From Sedimentisphaerales bacterium (lineage in GTDB: Bacteria > Planctomycetota > Phycisphaerae > Sedimentisphaerales > Anaerobacaceae), in the NCBI GenBank assembly GCA_016932095.1, contig JAFGDN010000020.1, positions 90,746 to 154,745 of the forward strand: a stretch of 64,000 nt of DNA, written 5' to 3'. Below the pieces are notes generated by a model. That model was not told the origin of the DNA. It made no database searches and was given only the letters and a program-made list of their open reading frames with translations. Every line of letters starts with the position of its first letter. Positions within the stretch are counted from its first letter, which is position 1. Below are positions 19,031-26,829 of this stretch, piece by piece. A program made the position numbers and the translations under genes.

Positions 19031-20044
19031 TTATGTCGGGGATTCACCCCGGTTTTGTCTGGCGATTACAATATCAGCGGCTTTGTCTTCCTCGCTTTCG
19101 ATAAACAGGTTCGACATAAACCACGCCAGGCATCCGTACAGCCCGAATGCCAGTGGCAGCATAACCATTCCCAGCAGGTCGTGATAAATCCCCTGTGCAT
19201 ACTGCGGGTCGATGAGCACGTGAATCAAGCCAGTAATGATTACCCTGACGATGTTACAGGTTATCGCTATCGGGATAGTGCTGGCTAACAGTGTTAGCCG
19301 CTGCCATATCGGTCTGTAGTGCAAATAAGCCATTGCCACGCCGAGCGCCAAAAACGTCGTCAATAATCTTATTCCGCTGCATGCCTCTGCCACCTCCAAT
19401 CCCGGCTGGAGAGGCACATTTTTATATACTATTTCTATTATTACGCCGTTTGCTGTCGCCTCAAGCCGCGGCACAAGGTTTAATATGGCAGTAGCGGCCG
19501 TTGATGCCCAAATGCTCATCGGAATGGTGACGGGTTTTATGGCATAATCGGGCAAAGGAACGGCAAAAACAAGATAGGTAACTGGTAGCCACGTGTATTT
19601 CAGCAGGTACCAACCGCCGAGAAACAGCACAACCGCCACAAGGGCGCCGATTATAGAAATCTGGCGAAAATAACCGTAGCCGGACGGACTTACCGTATTG
19701 AAGACATAGAAAAGTATGACACACACTAAGAGAAACAGGCCCCAGTAACTCGGTTTGGCCCGGTGGTTAAGTATCTCTTTCTTGGTCTGGTTGAGAAAGT
19801 ATATGCTGAAAAAAGGTATCAAGATGCCGTGCGACCAGCTCGCGTCGTTGAACCATCGGCTGACAATATCAGTGGTTTCTTTGCTGAAAAGGAAATACAG
19901 AAGTATCGCTATCACCAGAGCGCGGATATAGGCGTGTAGAGAGAGCTGGCTCCACGATTCGATTGAATCTGTGGAAGTCGGACCGCCTCTACTCGCGTCG
20001 GTCGAAACGGGTGTCTGTTCTGCCTGAATAATATTTTCCGCCAT
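19031..20044 (-). CDS. exosortase (transmembrane cysteine protease/transpeptidase)
   Basis: A 337-residue multi-spanning membrane protein of the exosortase/archaeosortase family, the enzyme that cleaves C-terminal sorting signals (PEP-CTERM type) of exported proteins. The catalytic triad is visible: Cys in VAEACSGIR (residue 222), Arg in CNIVRVIITG (267) and His in QGIYHDLLG (288), counted from the ATG at 20044. A GTG at 20074 would add ten residues; neither start has a clear ribosome site. The subclass cannot be named from sequence alone. It stands in an operon with SLBB export, EpsI, TPR and Wzc-like genes, the usual setting of EPS-linked exosortases. No protein with a PEP-CTERM tail is encoded in this window. 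Confidence 0.9.
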   Translation of the reverse strand: MAENIIQAEQTPVSTDASRGGPTSTDSIESWSQLSLHAYIRALVIAILLYFLFSKETTDIVSRWFNDASWSHGILIPFFSIYFLNQTKKEILNHRAKPSYWGLFLLVCVILFYVFNTVSPSGYGYFRQISIIGALVAVVLFLGGWYLLKYTWLPVTYLVFAVPLPDYAIKPVTIPMSIWASTAATAILNLVPRLEATANGVIIEIVYKNVPLQPGLEVAEACSGIRLLTTFLALGVAMAYLHYRPIWQRLTLLASTIPIAITCNIVRVIITGLIHVLIDPQYAQGIYHDLLGMVMLPLAFGLYGCLAWFMSNLFIESEEDKAADIVIARQNRGESPT

Positions 20045-20089
20045 AGTCAAACTGGCTCGTGACCCGCCGCTCACGTAGTCAGCGACGGC

Positions 20090-21736
20090 TTAGAATAAAA
20101 AGTTAAACGGTCTGCCCGTGCCGTAATCACGGTCGGCGAAGTTACGGTCGTAAATAAAACCAAAACCATACGTCGCCCGAAATGAGTTTCGCAGCACGGC
20201 GCGGAATCTGGCTGTCGGGTGCGTCCCGACATTAATGAGGTCGTTTGGCTTGATGAAGAAATCGGGCTGTTCACCCGCGGCAATCTTATCCAGGTCAACC
20301 AACACGATTTCTTCACGTTTTTTGCCTATTCTCCTGACAACCTCACAGCGTTTAGGCCAGGCCAATGGTCCGAGGCCGCCGGCCGCGGCGATTGCCATTT
20401 TCAACGTCATCGGCCGGCCTGTTATATTTATGAATCCCTGAGCATTGACGTTGCCCATAATACAAAATTCGCCAATAATATCAACCGGCACGTGAATATT
20501 ATCGCCTGGTCGAATCACAACGTTATAGCGGGGGTCTCCGCTCAACAGCTTATCCGCCTGAATCCTGATGACTCGTCTTTGTGAGCCGCCGGCGCCGATT
20601 TGGTCCCACGCCGCAATACCTGTTCGTCCGGCGGGAGGCAATTGTTCGCCGACGGGTGGTATTGATTCCCGGCCGCCCTCGGGGCCGGCCGTTGGTTTTG
20701 TCGGGGTTTCCGGCGAACTAACGCCTATTCGGACCGGCTTCCATTGACCATCCTGAAATATCCACTCGATTCTGAAATCATCACTCGCGGCTGGCGGCCC
20801 GTCGGTTGTCGCGTTGCTCGCGGGTTGCGGTTCATTAGTCGTAAATTCCCGCTCTTTCAGCAGGCGGTCCTCTATCTGGTCGTTGGTAATCAGTTCTGTT
20901 GAGGCGATTACAAAACTGTCGCTGCCGGCCATTGGCGCGATTATATCCATCATTTCCTGCTGACCCGTGTTTGGGCTTTCATCCATCATTTCCGGCTGGC
21001 CGACAGGCAGGTTATCCTGCCTGAGTTCTGCGTCTTCGGGCTGTTGTTCTATGGTTTCAGTTATCTCTTCCTGTCCAGTAATCGGACGGGATATGTAAAT
21101 GTAGCTTATATTGAACTGGCTGATGCCGCCGGCGGCGGCCAGTGCGTCGGCAAGCCGATAATCATAACGCGGTATCTGGTATCGTCCGGACCTGGGAACG
21201 CCGCTGCCTAATATCGAAAACAACCGGCTTTGCGACTGAATCAAAATCACATTGACTACAGGTTCTTTGAGAATATTAGGCGACAGAATCTGTTTTATCT
21301 CTTCCTCTAACAGCGATTCGGTAAGCCCAGCCGCTGCCACCGTCCCAACCTCTGGAATCGACACTTTTCCCGTCTCGGTGATTACATACTGGTTAGTGAA
21401 CATTATCGATTCGTTGAACAACTCAAAGATGCTTATTTGCACTATATCGCCGGGACCGAACACATAGTCGGTTTCGTATGCGATAACATCGGCGGGTTTC
21501 GGTTCTTCCCCTGTTTCCCAGGCGGCAGGGGTTTCGTCAGCCACTCCTAAAGAGTCCAGTATCACATTGACTGCCGGCACCGGCCTGAATCTGCCAACCT
21601 GGGTTGGGTCCCAGAATTTATCCGCGCAGCCGGACAACGCCCAAAGAGCAAATGTGCATAAGAGCAAAAGAACGCAAGTGCTGCTTATGACTTGTGCTCT
21701 TATGCACTTGTACTCCTGATATTGTGATTTTTTCAT
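20090..21736 (-). CDS. polysaccharide biosynthesis/export outer-membrane lipoprotein (Wza-type, SLBB)
   Basis: A 548-residue lipoprotein (lipobox WALSGC) with a Poly_export domain (about residues 75-160: VFGPGDIVQISIFEL, then ...ITETGKVSIPEVGTV) and SLBB-type ubiquitin-like folds (about 170-210 and 400-490), separated by a long Pro/Gln/Glu-rich spacer. It should form the outer-membrane exit pore for the exopolysaccharide made by this operon, of which it is the first gene. I prefer ATG 21736, with GGGTGA in front, to ATG 21751. The signal-peptide codons contain a palindromic heptamer repeat (21654-21707) shared with the accA 3' region, so part of the leader peptide is repeat-derived. Confidence 0.88.
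   Translation of the reverse strand: MKKSQYQEYKCIRAQVISSTCVLLLLCTFALWALSGCADKFWDPTQVGRFRPVPAVNVILDSLGVADETPAAWETGEEPKPADVIAYETDYVFGPGDIVQISIFELFNESIMFTNQYVITETGKVSIPEVGTVAAAGLTESLLEEEIKQILSPNILKEPVVNVILIQSQSRLFSILGSGVPRSGRYQIPRYDYRLADALAAAGGISQFNISYIYISRPITGQEEITETIEQQPEDAELRQDNLPVGQPEMMDESPNTGQQEMMDIIAPMAGSDSFVIASTELITNDQIEDRLLKEREFTTNEPQPASNATTDGPPAASDDFRIEWIFQDGQWKPVRIGVSSPETPTKPTAGPEGGRESIPPVGEQLPPAGRTGIAAWDQIGAGGSQRRVIRIQADKLLSGDPRYNVVIRPGDNIHVPVDIIGEFCIMGNVNAQGFINITGRPMTLKMAIAAAGGLGPLAWPKRCEVVRRIGKKREEIVLVDLDKIAAGEQPDFFIKPNDLINVGTHPTARFRAVLRNSFRATYGFGFIYDRNFADRDYGTGRPFNFLF
21654..21707. repeat. palindromic repeat, copy A, inside the SLBB signal-peptide codons
   Basis: Perfect 12-bp arms GTGCATAAGAGC (21654-21665) and GCTCTTATGCAC (21696-21707) enclose 30 bases with the words acgcaagtg and cttatgacttgt. 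Copy B at 29103-29169 has the same arms with one compensating base-pair change. Confidence 0.75.
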
Positions 21737-21751
21737 AAAATTATCACCCAT

Positions 21752-22092
21752 CTTCTACGCTACGGCTGCCCAGACGTGCGCAAAACATCGTCCTTATTGA
21801 AGTTATCGGCTTCTCAGGGAGACCGCTTAACTTTCGATGCCCTCCTTGACACCGCCGCTCAACCCCCACCGAAAGCGTTCAAAGATACATGCAAAAGAAA
21901 TCCGTCAACGGTTTTTATACTAAAAAAGGGGTTTCATTGTTCACCCTTTTTGGCCTGTTTTATACGTCTTATAAAAAAGGACTTGCAGTTACTATTAAAG
22001 CAGGCAAATTTCCCCATTTTGCGTATTTTTTCCAATTTTCCAGGGTGCGCTTTACGCAAAAAATAAGTCGAGAAAGGGAAAATTTATATGCT
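21752..22092. other. AT-rich gap between purL and the EPS operon
   Basis: No gene is seen. On the minus strand a TTGACG (21903-21908) and TATCTT (21882-21887) are 15 bases apart, which could drive the EPS operon with a leader of about 140 bases, but the spacer is short. Several T-rich tracts lie at 21910-22040. No riboswitch was recognised. Confidence 0.3.
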
Positions 22093-24999
22093 TTACCAAG
22101 CAAAGGTCTTTTGCCAAGCGTGTTTCAGCGACTCGATGCTCTCATTTATAATCAGCAGGCCTTTTTGGTCTTTTATCGATAGTTTTTGAGAGTCAGTAAC
22201 CTTTGCAATTTGGCCGAATGGAGTTCCTAACATCATCCTGGCAAAGGAGTTATATTTAGCCGGCTCGACTTCGACAATATACCGCGACGTTGTCTCACTG
22301 AAAAGCTGGCTGACCACGGAGTCGCAATCCCTGCTTTTTGGCAGGCCACGCAAGTCGGCTTCTATGCCAAGACCACCCGCAAAAGCCATTTCAGCCAGGG
22401 CAACCGCTAATCCGCCTTCTGAGCAATCATGACAGCTTGTGACCAGCCCTTTAGCTATCGCTTCGGCGATTTTGCGAGCTATTTTTGGCGCTAATCTAAG
22501 GTCAACTTGAGGCACATTCCCGCGCGGTTCGAGCGACGAGTCACGAGCGACGAGCGACGAATATTGCGAGCCGGCAAGCTCGTTTTTGGTTTCTCCGACG
22601 ATGAAAAGCAGGTTTCCTGTTTTTTTAGCGTCCATCGTTACGCATTTATTGACGTCATCAACCAGCGAAATCGCGCTTATCAGCAGCGTTGAAGGAATGC
22701 TTATTCGGGCGCCATCGTCGCGTCTGAATTCGTTATTGAGCGAGTCCTTGCCCGATATAAAAGGCGCATCGAAGGCGATTGCCCCATCGTAGCAGGCCCG
22801 GGCGGCCCGCACTAATGAGCCGAGGGTTTCGGGTTTCGTGCAGTCGCCCCAGCAGAAGTTATCCAATAGAGCAATACGGTCAATCCTTGCCCCTACGCAG
22901 ACAAGGTTTCTGATTGCCTCGTCTATTCCCGCCAGTGCCATCCGGTATGGGTCAATATCGCCATAGCAGGGATTCATACCGCAGCTTATCGCAAGTCCCT
23001 TGTCTGAGTCGTATTTTGGTCTGATTACCGCGGCGTCGCCGGGGCCGTCGTTGGTTTTGCCGGTTAACGGCTTAATAACGGATGCACCCTGAACCTCGTG
23101 GTCATATTGCCGAATAACCCATTCCTTGCTGGCGACGTTATAAGCCGAAAGGATTGCCAATAGCTCGTGGTTGTAATTTTCTTTTTCTGTCTTCTGTCTT
23201 CTGTCTTCTGTTTTCGTTATTTGTGAAGACCAAACGGCTTTGCGCGAGTACTTTGGCACGCCCTTGTGAAGGAATTCCATTTCGAGTTCGCCGACTTGCG
23301 TTCCGTTGTATCGCAATTTGAGCTTTTTATCGTCTGTAAATTTTCCGATTACCGTGGCCTCGACGTTTTCGCCGGCGAAGATTTTCATTATTGCGTCTAA
23401 GTTCTCCGGCTTTACCGCTATGACCATTCGTTCCTGCGCCTCGCTAATCCAGATTTCGGTGTAATTCAGACCGGCGTATTTGAGAGGCACTTTTTCGAGG
23501 TCAACTTCCGCGCCTAACTCTTCGCCCATTTCGCCGACTGCGCTGCTTAAACCGCCCGCCCCGCAGTCGGTAATGGCCTCATACAAGCCCCGTTCGTTTG
23601 CCTGGATTAACACGTCTAACATTTTCTTTTCGGTTATGGCGTTGCCGATTTGGACGGCGTGCGAGAATATCGTCTCATGCTCGTGCGTCATTTCGCCAGA
23701 TGAGAAGGTTGCGCCGTGTATGCCGTCTCTGCCGGTCCTGCCGCCCACGACTATGATGAGATTATCTGTCTGCGGGTGCTTGAAGCATTTGTTTTTATCC
23801 ATTATGCCTATATTGCCGCAGAACACCAGTGGATTGGCTAAGTATCTATCGTCGAAATATATCGCGCCGTTGACGGTCGGTATTCCCATCCTGTTGCCGT
23901 AGTCGCGGACGCCTGCGACTACGCCTTTCATAATGCGTCGGGGGTGCAGGACGCCTTTAGGAAGGTCTTCGAGCTTCATATTCGGGTCGCCGAAGCAGAA
24001 TATATCGGTGTTGGCGATGGGGCGTGCGCCCAGACCTGTTCCCATCGGGTCGCGTATAACGCCCCCGATGCCGGTTGCCGCCCCGCCGTAAGGGTCGAGG
24101 GCCGAGGGGTGATTATGCGTCTCGACCTTAAAGCAAACGGCCGATTCGTCGTCGAAATCGACGACGCCAGCATTATCGGCGAAAACAGATATGCACCAGG
24201 GCTTGTTCAATTCCTGCGTTGCTTTGAAGACCGTTTCTTTCAAGAGGTTGTCAAAGTGAACCTGTTTACCCTCGAAATCCATATCAATTTCGCTTCTGAA
24301 GGTTTTATGGACGCAGTGCTCGCTCCAGGTTTGCGCGATTGACTCAAGCTCGACATCGGTTGGTTCTCGTTCAATCTGGCGGTAATAATCGCGGATGGTC
24401 CTCATTTCTATCACGTTGAGGAACAGGTCTTTTTCCTTGCTCAATCTAAGCAGACCATCATCATCGAGGTCTCGTATCGGCCAGTGAATAAGTTTAAGTT
24501 CGTATGATTTTATATTTGGGCTGGGCGGCTCGGCTTCGTTGCCGATGACGCAGGTTTCGATACAGTCGTTGGCCAGGACCTTGCGGGCAATCGTATCGAT
24601 TTGTTTAGTATTCAGCTCGCCCAAAAGAACGTATTTGCGTGCCGTGCGAACGGTTGATGGGTTAGCTCCCATATCGTTGAGCGCGCTGGTAACGGATTGA
24701 GCGACGGGGTCGGTAACGCCGCTTTTTAGATGGACTTCAATCAGCGTCGCCTTTGCCAAACCAGCAGGGGCGGTGCTCCTGCCGATGTAATACTCCTCGC
24801 AGACCGGGTCAATGATTAGCTCTTTGGCTACGCGCTCGGCGAAATCCTTTTCGAAATCCGCCTCGATAAGATAGACCCGCGCAAACTGCACGGCCTGAAT
24901 AGCGCTTATGCCGAGTTCCTTTATATCGTTCAGGACGGCGTTACCCTGCACGTCCGCGAATCCCGCCTTATTAAAAACCTCGAATCGCCATTGCTTCAC
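22093..24999 (-). CDS. purL: phosphoribosylformylglycinamidine synthase, PurL with doubled PurS-like N-terminus
   Basis: This 968-residue enzyme carries out the ATP-dependent amidation of FGAR in purine synthesis. Residues about 1-80 and 87-155 are two PurS-like modules (KAGFADVQGNAVLNDIKELG and KSGVTDPVAQSVTSALNDMG), followed by the small-type PurL body with the HNHPSALDPYGGAATGIGG block near residue 290. No glutaminase (PurQ) domain follows, so a separate PurQ must supply ammonia. Start is GTG with GAGGA seven bases upstream. Two heptamer arrays lie in the frame: one encodes TEDRRQKTEK (about residue 596-605), the other VARDSSLEPR (about 814-823); both fall where loops would be tolerated. 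The promoter is at 25145-25173. Confidence 0.92.
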   Translation of the reverse strand: MKQWRFEVFNKAGFADVQGNAVLNDIKELGISAIQAVQFARVYLIEADFEKDFAERVAKELIIDPVCEEYYIGRSTAPAGLAKATLIEVHLKSGVTDPVAQSVTSALNDMGANPSTVRTARKYVLLGELNTKQIDTIARKVLANDCIETCVIGNEAEPPSPNIKSYELKLIHWPIRDLDDDGLLRLSKEKDLFLNVIEMRTIRDYYRQIEREPTDVELESIAQTWSEHCVHKTFRSEIDMDFEGKQVHFDNLLKETVFKATQELNKPWCISVFADNAGVVDFDDESAVCFKVETHNHPSALDPYGGAATGIGGVIRDPMGTGLGARPIANTDIFCFGDPNMKLEDLPKGVLHPRRIMKGVVAGVRDYGNRMGIPTVNGAIYFDDRYLANPLVFCGNIGIMDKNKCFKHPQTDNLIIVVGGRTGRDGIHGATFSSGEMTHEHETIFSHAVQIGNAITEKKMLDVLIQANERGLYEAITDCGAGGLSSAVGEMGEELGAEVDLEKVPLKYAGLNYTEIWISEAQERMVIAVKPENLDAIMKIFAGENVEATVIGKFTDDKKLKLRYNGTQVGELEMEFLHKGVPKYSRKAVWSSQITKTEDRRQKTEKENYNHELLAILSAYNVASKEWVIRQYDHEVQGASVIKPLTGKTNDGPGDAAVIRPKYDSDKGLAISCGMNPCYGDIDPYRMALAGIDEAIRNLVCVGARIDRIALLDNFCWGDCTKPETLGSLVRAARACYDGAIAFDAPFISGKDSLNNEFRRDDGARISIPSTLLISAISLVDDVNKCVTMDAKKTGNLLFIVGETKNELAGSQYSSLVARDSSLEPRGNVPQVDLRLAPKIARKIAEAIAKGLVTSCHDCSEGGLAVALAEMAFAGGLGIEADLRGLPKSRDCDSVVSQLFSETTSRYIVEVEPAKYNSFARMMLGTPFGQIAKVTDSQKLSIKDQKGLLIINESIESLKHAWQKTFAW
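22531..22558. repeat. four heptamers (GAGCGAC type) inside purL
   Basis: Units gagcgac, gagtcac, gagcgac, gagcgac. The array is read through in frame as part of SLVARDSSLEPRG and is flanked by a region of normal purL sequence. Confidence 0.85.
23185..23212. repeat. four heptamers (TTCTGTC type) inside purL
   Basis: Units ttctgtc three times then ttctgtt, without gaps. On the coding strand they read cagaaga-type words and encode the charged stretch EDRRQKTEK. Confidence 0.9.
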
Positions 25000-25040
25000 G
25001 TTGGAATCCTCAAAACATTCATTGAACGGTTGCGCTACTC

Positions 25041-25137
25041 GTTACGTTGTGCGTATTGCATCCTGCGTTGTGCGAACGAAACACGCAATACGCCCGTAGG
25101 ACGCCTGAAGGCGCATCACACACAACGGAATACGAGA
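25041..25137. repeat. heptamer-like words with a 9-bp hairpin in the purL leader
   Basis: Words such as gttgtgc, gtattgc, cctgcgt recur. Arms GCGTATTGC (25051-25059) and GCAATACGC (25085-25093) are perfect complements. The stretch lies between the purL promoter and the purL start, so the hairpin would be in the mRNA leader. Confidence 0.5.
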
Positions 25138-25144
25138 AAAGTGA

Positions 25145-25173
25145 ATTATATGGTGAAGCGTCTGAATCGTCAA
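25145..25173 (-). promoter_or_regulatory. near-consensus sigma70 promoter of purL
   Basis: Minus strand TTGACG (25168-25173), 17-base spacer, TATAAT (25145-25150). The transcript would have a leader of about 140 bases before the GTG at 24999. The whole 37-base block is 84 percent identical to the dinD promoter block at 26208-26244. Confidence 0.75.
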
Positions 25174-25247
25174 GAAATGTAGCGATTGGGAGGGTATCCT
25201 AATTTGAAAGTGTTCAGATTCCACCGAAAACGCCGATTTATTTTTGA

Positions 25248-26108
25248 CTACTCGTTCTGACTTACATCGAGCGGCTTGGCTTTGGTTATCAACTTCTTTT
25301 GCTCGGCGGCAAGTTTTCTTTCCAGCTTTTTTGCATCCTCCGCAGGCGGCAGCTCTTCAGGTTTGATGTTTCGCTTGATAAGAAGTTTTCGCACCTCCTG
25401 ATTATTTTTTACGTGTTCTCCGGTAATGCCGGATTCTGTCCGTAAATCATCCCGCTTGATATTGAAATTGGTGATTTCATTGGCGAAATCCTTGGCCTTG
25501 ATTGTGATTGTCGGCAGAAAATCCGCCAAAGCCCTCGATTTGGGTATTTTCAATTTCTGTTTCATCCGTTCGGTAGTTTTCCCGCCGAATAAAGCCGTAT
25601 CTCCCTTGCTTCGAATACGCGCAAATGATTTCTCATCGGATAATCTTTCGTATATTATTCCTGACAGTTCCTTTTCGGATATGCTGAGTTTGCGCCTTGC
25701 GTTGAGCCGTTCAATTTCGGCTATTCGCTTTTCAATAATCTCCTGTTTTCGTGTCTGGACGGCAAAATACGTCTGGGCGAAAGCAATCTGGTCTTTTGAC
25801 GGGTCGCCGTTCTGAGCAATCAGGTAACATGCGTATCTTGTTAGCGCGATATCTTCAATTTCTCGTTTTGCTCCTGAGCCGAGGTCAACCATTTTCCTGA
25901 TATCAAGAAAATGGTCGGAGGCCTCAAATCCTGAAGTTTTACAGGAGGTTTTGGCCTTTTCGATAACTTTCGCGAAATTCTCCCATTTGGTATATCCAAG
26001 CAGGTTTTGCAGATTGCGCGCAAGCCAGAACTCAACGCCGGTTTCCTGGTCTTTGAACAAACTCTGCTCAAAATCCTTATGCAGCCGTATGATTATTTCT
26101 TTTTCCAT
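25248..26108 (-). CDS. dinD: DNA-damage-inducible protein D (DinD), BRO-N domain
   Basis: A 286-residue protein with the DinD N-terminal BRO-N-like block (EFWLARNLQNLLGYTKWENF, near residues 27-46), then ...KMVDLGSGAKREIEDIALTRYACYLIAQNGDP and a coiled-coil/charged C-terminal half. In E. coli DinD is SOS-induced and binds RecA filaments to limit strand exchange; that role is carried over by homology only. I start it at ATG 26108, preceded by AAGGAAGAGA; an upstream start at 26144 would add twelve Arg-rich residues and lacks this site. It has a strong promoter at 26210-26238, and a perfect 12-bp inverted repeat (26250-26274) lies 11 bases upstream of the -35. No E. coli-type LexA box is present. 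Confidence 0.88.
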   Translation of the reverse strand: MEKEIIIRLHKDFEQSLFKDQETGVEFWLARNLQNLLGYTKWENFAKVIEKAKTSCKTSGFEASDHFLDIRKMVDLGSGAKREIEDIALTRYACYLIAQNGDPSKDQIAFAQTYFAVQTRKQEIIEKRIAEIERLNARRKLSISEKELSGIIYERLSDEKSFARIRSKGDTALFGGKTTERMKQKLKIPKSRALADFLPTITIKAKDFANEITNFNIKRDDLRTESGITGEHVKNNQEVRKLLIKRNIKPEELPPAEDAKKLERKLAAEQKKLITKAKPLDVSQNE

Positions 26109-26162
26109 TCTCTTCCTTTTACGCCATAAACTCCTTCGGGGCAAATTATTTCACAATAGAGA

Positions 26163-26200
26163 CACAAAGAAAAACAACTTTGCGGTCTCTGCGGTGAATT
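26163..26200. repeat. decayed heptamer words in the dinD leader
   Basis: The stretch ...gacacaaag...ctttgcggtctctgcggtg contains the 7-periodic words (tttgcgg, tctctgc) seen as dispersed repeats in other genomes, here in the leader between the dinD promoter and start. Confidence 0.4.
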
Positions 26201-26209
26201 GTTTACCGA

Positions 26210-26238
26210 ATTATATGGCAGGGCGACTGTATCGTCAA
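26210..26238 (-). promoter_or_regulatory. near-consensus sigma70 promoter of dinD
   Basis: Minus strand TTGACG (26233-26238), 17-base spacer, perfect TATAAT (26210-26215); leader of about 95 bases to the ATG at 26108. Confidence 0.75.
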
Positions 26239-26249
26239 GAAATGCGGTG

Positions 26250-26285
26250 AGGTGGTCGCAAATTGCGACCACCTTTTATTTTTAT
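26250..26285 (+). terminator. perfect 12-bp hairpin followed by T-rich run (terminator or operator)
   Basis: AGGTGGTCGCAA (26250-26261), one central A, TTGCGACCACCT (26263-26274), then TTTATTTTTAT on the plus strand. As a terminator it would stop plus-strand transcription, though no plus-strand gene ends here. On the minus strand it sits directly upstream of the dinD promoter, where it could instead be an operator. Confidence 0.5.
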
Positions 26286-26385
26286 AATAAGGTTAGTTGG
26301 ATTCGGTGGGGCAAGCTCAGCCCTACGACTACTGCCCTGCAAATGTATTTATGAAATAGTATAGTTCCCAAGGATTTTCCGTTGA

Positions 26386-26727
26386 TTATTCCAATTTTGC
26401 GCCGCAGTTGGGACATTGTGTTGGTTTAGTAAAACGACACCGGCTATAATTCGCCCGTCCGCATGATTGGCAAAATATGGCGTTCGACCTTATAACAAGA
26501 AAACAGATTATGGTGATGAAAAAAGCAGCAAGCAATAATGACAGTGGATTTCTGTCCTGGAAAAAAATGAGCACTTCAAAAGCAAGGCCAAGAAGAATAA
26601 TGAGTATCGGCCAAAGAATTTTTTTGATTTTGATATATCCCTTGGAACCGAAAAGGAAAATAAACCCAGGGATGTAAATTACGATGATAAAAGCACCAAA
26701 CCATAAATAAGGAAAAGACCAATTCAT
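26386..26727 (-). CDS. small membrane protein with C-terminal zinc ribbon
   Basis: This 113-residue protein has three hydrophobic segments (about residues 5-27, 36-55 and 63-82) and a C-terminal ribbon with two cysteine pairs, CQSCG and CPNCG, 22 residues apart, which should bind one Zn ion in the cytoplasm. I do not recognise a named family and give no function. The ATG at 26727 has GAGG just four bases before it, and the promoter's -10 ends ten bases upstream, so the mRNA may be nearly leaderless. Codon use and real hydrophobic periodicity support coding; it stands alone between dinD and tyrA. Confidence 0.65.
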   Translation of the reverse strand: MNWSFPYLWFGAFIIVIYIPGFIFLFGSKGYIKIKKILWPILIILLGLAFEVLIFFQDRNPLSLLLAAFFITIICFLVIRSNAIFCQSCGRANYSRCRFTKPTQCPNCGAKLE

Positions 26728-26737
26728 TATCCTCGTA

Positions 26738-26767
26738 ATTATAAATGTACGAGTTAATACCTGTCAA
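26738..26767 (-). promoter_or_regulatory. consensus sigma70 promoter before the zinc-ribbon gene
   Basis: Minus strand TTGACA (26762-26767), 18-base spacer, TATAAT (26738-26743). The predicted start site would be only 3-4 bases before the ATG at 26727. Confidence 0.7.
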
Positions 26768-26799
26768 GTAAATCGGTGGGGCAATCCCTGCCCTGCGAT

Positions 26800-26824
26800 T
26801 TGATATCGCAAAATGCGATATCAA
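26800..26824 (-). terminator. 11-bp perfect hairpin just after the tyrA stop
   Basis: TTGATATCGCA, loop of three, TGCGATATCAA. It starts five bases past the prephenate dehydrogenase stop. No T-run follows on the minus strand, so it may stabilise the 3' end or attenuate read-through and not be a classical Rho-independent terminator. Confidence 0.45.
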
Positions 26825-26829
26825 GGTTA

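Noticed and set aside
22531..23212. Heptamer arrays as possible CRISPR or minisatellite arrays
   Set aside because: Units are 7 bases without spacers and with only four copies; no cas genes are present in the window.
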